This document shows, piece by piece, positions 14,362 to 22,226 of a stretch of 22,226 nucleotides of DNA. The notes under the pieces were generated by a model. The model had not been told where the DNA came from and made no database searches. It saw only the letters and a program-made list of their open reading frames with translations. Source of the stretch: CAZQLE01 sp964593905 (GTDB taxonomy: Bacteria > Chloroflexota > Anaerolineae > Anaerolineales > Anaerolineaceae); NCBI GenBank assembly GCA_964593905.1, contig CAZQLE010000049.1:1-22226 (forward strand). The letters run 5' to 3'. A program made the position numbers and the translations under genes. The stretch's first letter is position 1; each line of letters opens with the position of its first letter.

Positions 14362-14369
14362 ATTATAAT
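14362..14369. promoter_or_regulatory. Candidate bidirectional -10 region
   Basis: ATTATAAT contains TATAAT on the plus strand (14364-14369) and on the minus strand (14367-14362). Either could serve the divergent genes fmdB-like (plus) or gmk (minus). Neither direction has a good -35 match at 17 bp, so assignment is uncertain. Confidence 0.5.
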
Positions 14370-14470
14370 AGATATCGAACCGGTTCAGGTTGCAGCCTTG
14401 CAGAGCAAACCCTGCAAACGCAGCCCCGCAGCCTGAAGGGCACCCAATCAATGGATACGAGGTAGTCGGA

Positions 14471-14896
14471 ATGCCAACTTATGAATTTCGCTGTTTGGCC
14501 TGCAAACGAAAATTTGATGTTTTTCTCTCTTTTGCAGACTATGGGAAAAAGCCTGTTCAATGCACCCGCTGTGGCAGCGATCAAGTCACCCGAAAAATTG
14601 GAAAGATCCGCGTGGCCCGCTCTGCCGCTGCCCGCCTGGAGAACATGGCAGACCCCTCCAATCTGGATTCGTTGGAAGAGGATCCGCGCGCGCTGGGCAA
14701 AATGATGCGTGAAATGCAGTCGGAGGTCGGCGAGAATATGGGCCCCATGTTTGATGAAGTGGTTCACCGGCTTGAACGTGGACACACCCCGGACGATATT
14801 GAACGGGATATGCCCGATCTAGCCGATGAGGGGGGTGGAATGAGCGGCGCAGATGCAATGGGTGGATTGGGCGGCATGTCTGACCTGGACGATTAG
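14471..14896 (+). CDS. FmdB-family zinc-ribbon regulatory-type protein
   Basis: ATG 14471 has GAGG 8 nt upstream and begins the conserved start MPTYEFRCLACKRKFDVFLS; a longer frame from 14390 lacks a ribosome site and family similarity. The 141-aa product has two CxxC knuckles, RCLACK (residues about 8-11) and QCTRCGS (about 36-39), forming one zinc ribbon typical of the FmdB / CxxC_CxxC_SSSS family. Residues 60-125 are acidic and helical, with PDDIERDMPDL, and the tail is rich in Gly, Met and Asp. Members are small, widely distributed proteins once annotated as formamidase regulators; their real role is poorly known. The gene is divergent from gmk, and its last four bases overlap the tail of the convergent HExxH-protein gene. 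Confidence 0.88.
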   Translation: MPTYEFRCLACKRKFDVFLSFADYGKKPVQCTRCGSDQVTRKIGKIRVARSAAARLENMADPSNLDSLEEDPRALGKMMREMQSEVGENMGPMFDEVVHRLERGHTPDDIERDMPDLADEGGGMSGADAMGGLGGMSDLDD

Positions 14897-16191
14897 CCGG
14901 GTTTTTCAGCGCCTACAGCCTCCTGCAATTCTTCAAACGAGGTCATCTGCCCGATCGTGCGCAGAAACTCACTTAACGAAGCCGATTGGTCGCGCAGTTT
15001 TCGCACCGCCGGCCCCACAGGGTCTTCTCCGGCGGCCCCGCCAGGTTGGTCAGCATAGGCGCCATAAAACGCAAAATACGCCTGGTTCAATTTGCGAATC
15101 AAGTATCCCTGGTCCCAGAAGATCCGCCGGCGGGCTTCCATATATTGCTCTGCCGCTTCAATCTTGCCCTCCGCCAACATCCGGTCCACCGTCACCCGCG
15201 TTTCGCGCATCTCGGCCCGATAGTCAAACGGCGGCGGAGTGGGTTCGGGTTCAGAGAGCGGAGATGTTTCCTCCCCTGCTTCAGGGCTGGTCACCGCCTG
15301 AGGCGGCGCAGGCGGGGGCAGCAGCTCGGGGTAGTAATGTTCCAGTATCCACTGCCCAATTTCTTCGCCGGCAATGGAAGCGGTGGTTTCATTCATCGTG
15401 CGCAGTTCCGCAGTGGTCATATAATTGATCCCCAGCGGTCTGAGCGTCAGGTAGTTGTGGATCCACTCATGCGCAACCGTCTCCACTAAAAACGGGAGAT
15501 TGGTCGTCCGCACCACCATGGTGGGGTAAACACCAATTCCGCCCACCGGAACCACCAGCGCCGATTGATCCAGTTTTTGCTGCACCTGATCTTCGAGACG
15601 GATAATCTCATCCAGAGACAGACCGGTTTTCAAAGAAATGTTGGCATCCTGACGGATCTGAGAACGGGGTGAAACAATCAACGCATCGGGCAGCGGGGTG
15701 GCATGATATAGCACCGCCGGAAAGGTCTGCCCCAGGGTGGTAATCTCCAATGACTGCACCGCTTCACTCACCTGCTGTTGTAAAACACTTTCACTCAAAG
15801 GTCCCATTGTCTCATAACGGGCATTGAGCTGTGCCAGTTCTTTGCGCACCGGCACGGCCGCGGCATCTTTGTTCACAATATTCGGGTCCGCAAAGATGAT
15901 CTCAAGCCGCAGTTCGGCCTCCAGAATCTTGCGGGTCAGGTCCAGGGTTTCGCGCACCATTTTTGCCTGTTCGTCAGCCGGCAAATAACGAGATACCCCC
16001 AGCGCGGCCTGTCGCATTTTCACGCCCACCGCATTGGCGGTCCACTCCAGAAAATCAAATTCATATGCCCGGGTAAACTGGCGCACCTGCTCAACTGCAT
16101 CGCCCGGGGCAGGCACAGCCCGTTGCACCAGCAGAACGCCGCCGATCAACAGAAAAACCGTTAAGATTACCCTGATAAGTCTTTTTGCCAT
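14893..16191 (-). CDS. Membrane-anchored putative zinc metalloprotease (HExxH) of unknown family
   Basis: ATG 16191 (432 aa) is favoured; an in-frame GTG at 16203 would add four residues. A basic start and one hydrophobic helix (about residues 6-24) anchor the protein, with the rest outside the membrane. The middle region is helical with many Glu/Gln. H241-E242-W-I-H245 lies in VAHEWIHNYL, and E268 in NETTASIAGEE follows 23 residues after the last His, which fits a gluzincin-type third zinc ligand; E276 and E277 come next. Thus a zinc peptidase site is plausible, although the surrounding family was not recognised. A Pro/Glu/Thr-rich linker near residues 300-320 (PPPAPPQAVTSPEAGEETS) separates the active part from a C-terminal helical segment with RRRIFWDQGYLIRKLNQAYFAFYG. 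The stop overlaps that of the convergent FmdB-like gene by four bases. Confidence 0.7.
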   Translation of the reverse strand: MAKRLIRVILTVFLLIGGVLLVQRAVPAPGDAVEQVRQFTRAYEFDFLEWTANAVGVKMRQAALGVSRYLPADEQAKMVRETLDLTRKILEAELRLEIIFADPNIVNKDAAAVPVRKELAQLNARYETMGPLSESVLQQQVSEAVQSLEITTLGQTFPAVLYHATPLPDALIVSPRSQIRQDANISLKTGLSLDEIIRLEDQVQQKLDQSALVVPVGGIGVYPTMVVRTTNLPFLVETVAHEWIHNYLTLRPLGINYMTTAELRTMNETTASIAGEEIGQWILEHYYPELLPPPAPPQAVTSPEAGEETSPLSEPEPTPPPFDYRAEMRETRVTVDRMLAEGKIEAAEQYMEARRRIFWDQGYLIRKLNQAYFAFYGAYADQPGGAAGEDPVGPAVRKLRDQSASLSEFLRTIGQMTSFEELQEAVGAEKPG

Positions 16192-16262
16192 TCTGATATC
16201 CACTCCGCCGCGGCTTCAGACCCGCAAAATCCGGGCCAATTTCACGCAGCCGCCTGTGACCG

Positions 16263-16268
16263 ATTATA
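16263..16268 (-). promoter_or_regulatory. -10 box of the HExxH-protein gene
   Basis: A perfect TATAAT on the minus strand lies about 72 nt upstream of ATG 16191. No good -35 is present at 16-18 bp. It is divergent from the TATAAT at 16321, so both transcription units of this intergenic stretch have a -10 candidate. Confidence 0.55.
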
Positions 16269-16320
16269 GCCGCGTTCAGCGGCCCGCAGGGAATGTGCAA
16301 CTTGAAATTGACTGATTTCG

Positions 16321-16326
16321 TATAAT
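16321..16326 (+). promoter_or_regulatory. -10 box of the exporter operon
   Basis: A perfect TATAAT is followed by a leader of roughly 220 nt before ATG 16553. A TTGAAA lies nearby at 16302-16307, but the spacing of 13 bp is too short for a normal -35, so recognition may need an activator. Confidence 0.55.
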
Positions 16327-16552
16327 AATTCAGGCAGGTTATGCAACCCGCTTAACAGACTTTCAGTTAAGTGGTTAAATAAGCGGTATTATTGGACAGG
16401 TGTAGCTGAAAAAGGATGTTGGAGAGCGGATCAATCTGAGGTTTAGCACAGATCCTTTCGTATCCTTTCACCGGCAGCAGTGACTTCCAGCAGCTATCCG
16501 ACAGGCAGCAAAAAAGATCTTCCTGGCCCCCCCAGGCAAGAAAGAGGAATAT
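16327..16552 (+). promoter_or_regulatory. Structured 5' leader of the exporter operon
   Basis: No coding frame is seen in these 226 bp. Several inverted repeats are present: GGTT-ATGC-AACC near 16338-16349; CTTAAC (16351-16356) with GTTAAG (16366-16371); CCGCTTA (16348-16354) with TAAGCGG (16380-16386), which shares bases with the previous stem so that the two exclude each other; and CCTGG/CCAGG near 16521-16536 just before the ribosome site AGAGGA (16543-16548). Such overlapping stems fit a regulated leader, but no known riboswitch class is recognised. Confidence 0.45.
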
Positions 16553-17944
16553 ATGAAGCGTAAAACAATTATCATCATTGCCGCAGTCGTCCTGGTGATT
16601 GTGGTGGCAGCCATAGTCATCATCCAGACGAGCTCATCGCAAAGCCAGAACTCACTTTTTCAAACCGCGGTCATTTCAAAAGGTGACTTAACCGCTTTCG
16701 TGGGGGCCACAGGCCGTGTCCGGCCAAACCAGTCAACCCAGGTTAACTGGCAAACCACCGGCCGAATTGAAAGCATTAACGTTGAAATAGGCGATCTGGC
16801 AGAAAGCGGTCAGATTCTGGCCCAGCTTTCCGACACTTCACTGTCACAATCGATCATCCTCGCCGAGGCCGATCTGGTAACCACGCGCCGCAGCCTTGAA
16901 GAACTTAAAACATCAGAGGTTGAACGGGCCAATGCCCAGTTGGCGTTGGTCAATGCGCAGGATGCGCTGGATGATGCCCAGAAATCGCGTAACCGCAAAG
17001 ACTACACCCGCTCTTCGCAAGAAAACCTGGACATTGCGCGATCCAATTACATCATCGCTGAAGACGGCGTTCGGAAAGCGCAGGAATTGTATGATAAATT
17101 CTCGGGGTTGTCTGAAGAAAGCGCCATGCGCGCCGAGGCTTTCAGCCAACTGGCCGTCGCCAAACAGAACCGCGACCGGGCACTGGCCAACCTGAACTGG
17201 CTGTTGGGCCGGCCCGATGCACAGGAAGTTGCTCTGGCAGATGCAAATCTTGAGGTGGCGCGCGCCAACCTGGCCGCCGCAGAACGCGAATGGGAACGGC
17301 TGAAAAACGGCACCGATCCGCAGGATATTGCAGCCGCAGAGGCGCGGGTTAAGGCGCTTGAATCGACCCTTGCCCAGGCCCGTCTTGAGGCGCCCTTTAC
17401 CGGAACCATTACCGAATCCAACTCGATGATTGGCGATCAGGTTACCCCCGGAACAGTTTCGTTTCGCCTGGATGATCTTTCTCATCTGCTGGTCGATGTG
17501 GAGGTGCCGGAAGTCGATATCAACCGCATTCGGGAAGGTTTTCCCGCGCAGATTTCATTTGATGCCATTCAAGGCAAAGAATATCTTGGCATTGTCAAGA
17601 AAGTCGGCCGGGTCGGCGCAGACGGAACGGGTGTGGTGAATTTCCTCGTCACGGTTGAAATTCAAAATGGAGATGAGGATGTCCGGCCGGGCATGACCGC
17701 AGCGGTGAATGTCATCGTCACCCAGTTGGAAGGCGTGCTGCTGGTGCCCAATCGCGCCGTTCGCCTGGTCGATGGCAAACGCACGGTTTTCCTGCTCAAA
17801 GAAGGCCAGCAGTCTCCGGTTGAAATTGAGCTGGGCGCTTCCTCCGATCAGTTTAGTGAAATCCTTTCTGGCGATATCAAAGAAGGGGATGAAATTATCC
17901 TCAATCCGATCATTCCCAGCAATGGCTTTATGATGGGCCGTTAG
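16553..17944 (+). CDS. HlyD/MacA-like periplasmic-type adaptor subunit
   Basis: A 463-aa exporter adaptor. A signal-anchor helix lies at residues 5-25 (IIIIAAVVLVIVVAAIVII). The lipoyl-like half-motif GDLAESGQILAQLSD is at about 80-95, followed by a long alpha-helical hairpin (about 100-285, Ala/Glu/Arg-rich with repeated ADANLEVARANLAAAE pattern) and the second lipoyl half with LEAPFTGTITESNSMIGDQV (about 280-300). The beta-barrel and membrane-proximal domains follow, with RPGMTAAVNVIV and VPNRAVR. This is the MacA/HlyD plan, slightly longer than typical because of the extended hairpin. With the ATPase and permease that follow 8 bp and 4-bp-overlap downstream it should form a MacAB-type or YknXYZ-type exporter of peptides, lipids or antibiotics. 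In a monoderm cell it would reach outside the membrane, not a periplasm. Ribosome site AGAGGA. Confidence 0.92.
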   Translation: MKRKTIIIIAAVVLVIVVAAIVIIQTSSSQSQNSLFQTAVISKGDLTAFVGATGRVRPNQSTQVNWQTTGRIESINVEIGDLAESGQILAQLSDTSLSQSIILAEADLVTTRRSLEELKTSEVERANAQLALVNAQDALDDAQKSRNRKDYTRSSQENLDIARSNYIIAEDGVRKAQELYDKFSGLSEESAMRAEAFSQLAVAKQNRDRALANLNWLLGRPDAQEVALADANLEVARANLAAAEREWERLKNGTDPQDIAAAEARVKALESTLAQARLEAPFTGTITESNSMIGDQVTPGTVSFRLDDLSHLLVDVEVPEVDINRIREGFPAQISFDAIQGKEYLGIVKKVGRVGADGTGVVNFLVTVEIQNGDEDVRPGMTAAVNVIVTQLEGVLLVPNRAVRLVDGKRTVFLLKEGQQSPVEIELGASSDQFSEILSGDIKEGDEIILNPIIPSNGFMMGR

Positions 17945-17952
17945 AGGAATTA

Positions 17953-18632
<680 letters not shown>

Positions 18633-18636
<4 letters not shown>

Positions 18637-19859
18637 ACCTGGGCCAATCTTTCATCGAAGCCTTAGAAAGTTTGAGCGCGAACAAACTACGCTCTGCATT
18701 GACCATCCTGGGAATAGTCATCGGGGTGGCCGCGGTGATCGCCATGCTGTCAGTCGGTCAGGGAGCGCAAAACTCCATCACCGGTTCCATCAGCGGCATC
18801 GGCAGCAATCTCCTGTTCGTTTTTACCGGCAACCAGAACCAGGAGATCCGCAATATCAAACCGCTCACACTGGGTGATGCCAATGCCATTGCCGATCCTT
18901 TGCAGGCTCCATCGGTTGCCGCGGTTGCACCCATTTTATCCACCAGTGTCACCGTCGCCGCGGGGGGCGAAAACACCCGCGTAGATCTCAGCGGGATCAC
19001 CCCGGCCTACCAACCAGTGCGCAATTATGCGGTAACCGAAGGTGAGTTTATCAACGAGCAGCATATGATCGGCCAGGCCTCGGTGGCTCTGATCGGCCCC
19101 GAAGCAGCCGATAAGCTCTTCAACCGCCGCGATGGTCTGGTGGGCGAATCGGTGCGCATCGAGGGCCAGCCTTTCCGCATCATCGGTGTGCTCGAATCAA
19201 AAGGCGGCGGGTCCTTCGGCAGTCAGGATAACATTATTCTGATCCCCTTCACCACCGCCCGTTCGCGCATTATTCAGCGCGGCATCGACTATGTGGATGT
19301 GATCTTTGTTTCGGCGGTTGATGCCGATTCTGTGCAAATTGCCAGCGATGAGATTGCCCAGATATTGCGCACGCGCCACCGCACCGTCATTGGCCTGGAT
19401 GATTTCACAATCTTTTCGCAGGAAGATATTGCCCAGACCGCCAGCAGCATCACCGGGGTGTTAACCATCTTTTTGGGCGGCATTGCCGGCATTTCACTGC
19501 TGGTGGGCGGTATTGGCATTATGAACATCATGCTGGTCTCAGTCACCGAACGCACCCGCGAAATCGGTCTGCGCAAGGCGCTGGGAGCGCGCAAAAAAGA
19601 TATCCTGATCCAGTTCCTGACCGAATCATCTTTGCTCAGTTTGATGGGCGGTATCATCGGCATTGGTTTTGGCTGGTTGATTGCCTTTGTTGTCGGACAG
19701 GTCGCCGCAGCAAACGACACCCCCTTCACTCCCGTGGTCGGCGCAGATGCCATTCTGATGGCAACCATATTTTCCACCGCGGTCGGGCTGTTCTTTGGAA
19801 TTTATCCCGCAAACCGGGCTGCCTCACTGCAACCGGTCGAAGCATTGCGTTACGAATAG
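18633..19859 (+). CDS. ABC transporter permease (MacB/FtsX type)
   Basis: A 408-aa permease with four membrane helices in the MacB plan. Helix 1 is at about residues 22-42 (ALTILGIVIGVAAVIAML, then SVGQGAQ), followed by a large extracytoplasmic MacB_PCD domain (about 45-255). Three C-terminal helices lie at about 275-300, 333-355 and 372-395, with the conserved NIMLVSVTERTREIGLRKALGA segment that contacts the ATPase and the ending PANRAASLQPVEALRYE. All match the FtsX-like permease family. Its start ATG overlaps the stop of the ATPase gene by four bases. Together with the adaptor and ATPase it should export a substrate through a mechanotransmission cycle; the substrate is unknown. The carboxypeptidase gene starts 12 bp downstream. 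Confidence 0.95.
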
Positions 19860-19871
19860 GGAGAAACAACA

Positions 19872-21374
19872 ATGCAGGAAAAGCTGGAACAACTAAAATC
19901 AATTCTTCATGAGGTCAGTGACCTCAATTATGCCCAGCAGGTTCTGGGCTGGGACCAACAGACCTATATGCCATCCGGCGGCGCCGAAGATCGCGGCGAC
20001 CAGCTTGGCACACTGGCAAAAATCACCCACGAAATGTTCACCGCCGACCGGGTTGGACAACTGATTGAAGACCTCAACCCCCTGGCCGCCAGCCTGCCGG
20101 CAGATTCCAATGACGCTTGCCTGCTGCGCGTGACCAAACGAGATTATCAGAAAGCCACCCGCATGACTTCGGAATGGGTCGCGGCATATGCGCGGGTCAC
20201 CGCGGTGGCCCAGCAGCACTGGCAGAACGCCAAAGCCGCCAACGATTTTGAACTCTTCCGGCCGGATCTCGAAACCATTATCGAGCTGCGCCGCCAGTAT
20301 GCCGATTTCTTTAAGCCTTTCGACCATGTCTATGATCCGCTGCTGGATGACTTCGAACCCGGTTTAAAAACCGCAGAAGTGCAATCCATCTTTAACACCC
20401 TGCGTCCCCAACAGATTGAACTGCTCCAGGCCATTAAAAGCCGCCCACAGGTGGAGGATCGTTTCTTGTATCAGCACTTTGACCCCGAGAAACAATGGGC
20501 TTTTGGGGTCGAGGTCATCTCGAAATATGGATACAACTGGGAACGCGGCCGCCAGGATAAATCGGTGCATCCTTTTACCACCGGGCTGGGCTGGGGCGAC
20601 GTGCGCATCACCACCCGCATCGACCCCGACTACCTCGGCACGGGCATGTTTGGCACCTTCCACGAGGCCGGTCACGGGCTTTATGAACAGGGCATTTCGG
20701 CCGAATTGCGCCGCACGGCCCTGTGCACCGGCGCTTCGATGGCTGTGCACGAGTCGCAGTCGCGCATGTGGGAGAACCTGGTCGGGCGGTCGCTGCCCTT
20801 CTGGCAGCATTTCTACCCCCGCCTGCAGGAGCTTTTCCCGGCCCAGCTTGGTGCGGTCTCACTGCCTGAGTTTTATCGCGGCATCAACCGCGTCCAGCCG
20901 TCTTTTATCCGGGTGGAAGCCGATGAAGCCACCTACAACATGCACATTATGCTGCGTCTCGAGCTTGAAATCGCCTTAATGGAAGGCAGCCTGGCCGTAA
21001 AAGACCTGCCCGCCGCCTGGGATGAGCGAATGCGCGACTATCTGGGCGTCACCCCGCCCGATGCAGCCCACGGCGTCTTGCAGGATGTTCACTGGTCCAG
21101 CGGGTTACTGGGTTACTTCCCCACCTATGCGCTGGGCAATCTGGTCTCGGCGCAGTTATGGGAGAAAATCAACAGCGACCTGCCCGACATTGATGAGCAA
21201 ATTCGGCGCGGTGAGTTTGGCGGGCTGCTGGGTTGGCTGCGTGAGAAGATCCACATTTACGGAGCGAAATTTGAACCCCAGACGCTGGTAAAGCAGGTTA
21301 CGGGCTCAAAAATTGACCCACAGCCCTATCTGCGCTATCTAAACAGCAAATACAGCGCCATTTACGGGCTATGA
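19872..21374 (+). CDS. M32 family metallocarboxypeptidase
   Basis: A 500-aa carboxypeptidase, near the normal family length. The zinc site is H264-E265-A-G-H268 with E294 in VHESQSRMWEN; the spacing is identical to that of Pyrococcus furiosus carboxypeptidase (269, 273, 299). Other family blocks are present: the N-terminal WDQQTYMPSGG, HPFTTGLGWGDVRITTR just before the zinc motif, and YKTYF-like GYFPTYALGNL near the end. The enzyme removes C-terminal amino acids from peptides, with broad specificity, usually in the cytosol; no signal peptide is seen. ATG 19872 follows GGAG, 12 bp after the permease stop. Its place in the exporter operon suggests co-transcription, not that it trims the exported substrate. 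Its last four bases overlap the start of the next gene (ATGA). Confidence 0.95.
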   Translation: MQEKLEQLKSILHEVSDLNYAQQVLGWDQQTYMPSGGAEDRGDQLGTLAKITHEMFTADRVGQLIEDLNPLAASLPADSNDACLLRVTKRDYQKATRMTSEWVAAYARVTAVAQQHWQNAKAANDFELFRPDLETIIELRRQYADFFKPFDHVYDPLLDDFEPGLKTAEVQSIFNTLRPQQIELLQAIKSRPQVEDRFLYQHFDPEKQWAFGVEVISKYGYNWERGRQDKSVHPFTTGLGWGDVRITTRIDPDYLGTGMFGTFHEAGHGLYEQGISAELRRTALCTGASMAVHESQSRMWENLVGRSLPFWQHFYPRLQELFPAQLGAVSLPEFYRGINRVQPSFIRVEADEATYNMHIMLRLELEIALMEGSLAVKDLPAAWDERMRDYLGVTPPDAAHGVLQDVHWSSGLLGYFPTYALGNLVSAQLWEKINSDLPDIDEQIRRGEFGGLLGWLREKIHIYGAKFEPQTLVKQVTGSKIDPQPYLRYLNSKYSAIYGL

Positions 21375-22216
21375 AATTCGGTCTTGTTCTGCCCACCTAC
21401 GGACCCGGCGCCGGGCGGATGGCCATCATCGATGCCGCGCTGGCCGCCGAAGATTCAGGTTTTGACTCGATCTGGGTCACCGATCATCTGGCCCTGCCGG
21501 TGGATGACGCAGAGCGCTTCACCCCGATATTTGAAGCCATCAGCACGCTTTCGTTCCTGGCCGGGTCCACCAGCAGGGTCCGGCTGGGAATTTCAGCCCT
21601 GGTGCTGCCCCAGCGGAATGCCATCGAGGTCGGCAAGGCGTTGGCCACGCTGGATAATCTCTCGGGGGGCAGGGTAATGCTGGCGGCCGCCATCGGCTGG
21701 TCGGCCGGCGAATATGCCAACCTGGGCTATTCCTTCACCGACCGGGCCAAACGCGTCGAAGAGAGCATCAAAGTGCTGCGCACCCTGTGGCGCGGCCGCC
21801 CAACAGCCAACTTTCGCGGTGAGTATTATCATTTCCAACGTCTCACCTTCCAGCCCGGCCCGGTGCAAAGCGGCGGCCCGGTGTTATGGGTGGCGGGCAA
21901 CGCCGCAGCCTCATTGCGCCGCGCAGTTGCGCTGGGCGACGGCTGGCACCCCAACCTGCGGTCGGCCGATGTTCTCCGCCAGGAGCTCGACAGCATTCGC
22001 GCCAGGCTGATGGGCCGGCCCTTCACCGTCAGTATGCGTATGCCGGTGGGTGACAGCGAAGGGCTTTCGGGCACATCAGCACAGATCATCGAGCAATTAA
22101 AAACCTACGCCGCAGCAGGGTTAGAATATCCGGTGCTGCATTTTAAAGGCGCCCCCCACGAACAAGAAAACTCGCTGCGCAAATTCGCCCGTGAAGTGCT
22201 GCCCGTTTTGCGGTAA
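21371..22216 (+). CDS. LLM-class flavin/F420-dependent oxidoreductase
   Basis: A 281-aa protein of the luciferase-like monooxygenase fold. The N-terminal strand-helix MKFGLVLPTYGPG, then AEDSGFDSIWVTDHLALP (residues about 30-47), the RVRLGISALVLPQRNAIEVGKALATLDNLSGGRV segment, and GWSAGEYANLG with FTDRAKRVEESIKVLRTLW are all standard for F420-dependent LLM oxidoreductases. The C-terminal half with PVLWVAGNAAASLRRAVALGDGWHP is also typical. The length is short but normal for this subgroup. Whether F420 or FMN is used, and on which substrate, cannot be read here. The start overlaps the M32 stop by four bases, so translation is probably coupled. It closes the visible operon. Confidence 0.93.
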   Translation: MKFGLVLPTYGPGAGRMAIIDAALAAEDSGFDSIWVTDHLALPVDDAERFTPIFEAISTLSFLAGSTSRVRLGISALVLPQRNAIEVGKALATLDNLSGGRVMLAAAIGWSAGEYANLGYSFTDRAKRVEESIKVLRTLWRGRPTANFRGEYYHFQRLTFQPGPVQSGGPVLWVAGNAAASLRRAVALGDGWHPNLRSADVLRQELDSIRARLMGRPFTVSMRMPVGDSEGLSGTSAQIIEQLKTYAAAGLEYPVLHFKGAPHEQENSLRKFAREVLPVLR

Positions 22217-22220
22217 GCGC

Positions 22221-22226
22221 TATAAT
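22221..22226 (+). promoter_or_regulatory. Possible -10 box of a gene beyond the window
   Basis: TATAAT occupies the last six bases, 4 bp after the stop of the oxidoreductase gene. It may start a new transcription unit downstream; the window ends before this can be judged. Confidence 0.35.

Noticed and set aside
16327..16552. A known riboswitch
   Set aside because: No conserved core of a familiar class (for example cobalamin box, TPP or SAM motifs) could be recognised.

Overview
The window looks like a piece of a GC-rich, probably monoderm bacterial chromosome. The best guess is Chloroflexota, Anaerolineae-like. This is inferred from three things: secreted lipoproteins with Thr/Ala/Pro-rich linkers after the lipobox, an adaptor-ATPase-permease exporter with no outer-membrane component beside it, and a palindromic repeat family that starts GTGTCATTCTGAG. 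No phylogenetic marker in the window was tested, and a 10-N gap suggests a scaffolded draft or metagenome assembly.

Layout. Positions 1-443 hold the N-terminal part of an isoprenylcysteine-carboxymethyltransferase-like membrane protein on the minus strand. From about 450 to 4030 the base composition drops sharply (a hand-counted 60-base sample at 2161 is 28% GC, one at 5161 is 73% GC). This AT-rich stretch carries four minus-strand genes: a DUF4304-like protein interrupted by the N gap, a rhomboid protease, an unknown protein with a possible HEPN-type R-x5-H motif, and an unknown protein with one C-terminal membrane helix. It reads as an acquired accessory island.

From 4071 to 10502 the sequence is GC-rich again. 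It holds a lipoprotein, a GT-C-like polytopic membrane protein, a second lipoprotein with a concanavalin-like fold (clear terminator and promoter), an S9 prolyl-oligopeptidase-family peptidase, and a divergent coiled-coil membrane protein. The last two share a 47-bp divergent control region whose -10 boxes lie so close to the start codons that both transcripts may be leaderless.

Positions 10503-11068 contain no gene but two repeat systems. One is a pair of 125-bp nested palindromes with a compensating base change in a stem, flanked by decayed copies. The other is a 71-bp tandem repeat made from the 3' tail of the adjacent tRNA-Gly(UCC) gene. The minus strand then carries gmk, a second rhomboid protease and an AspT/YidE-type exchanger, joined by 4-bp ATGA overlaps. 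Divergent from gmk is an FmdB-type zinc-ribbon protein, which meets a membrane-anchored HExxH protein tail to tail.

Positions 16321-22216 form one plus-strand cluster behind a structured leader of about 225 bp: an HlyD/MacA-like adaptor, a MacB/LolD-type ATPase, a MacB/FtsX-type permease, an M32 carboxypeptidase and a luciferase-like (LLM) flavin oxidoreductase. All spacings are 12 bp or less, or 4-bp overlaps. The first three should form one exporter; the last two are probably co-transcribed but functionally separate. A TATAAT box at the very end suggests another transcription unit starts just beyond the window.
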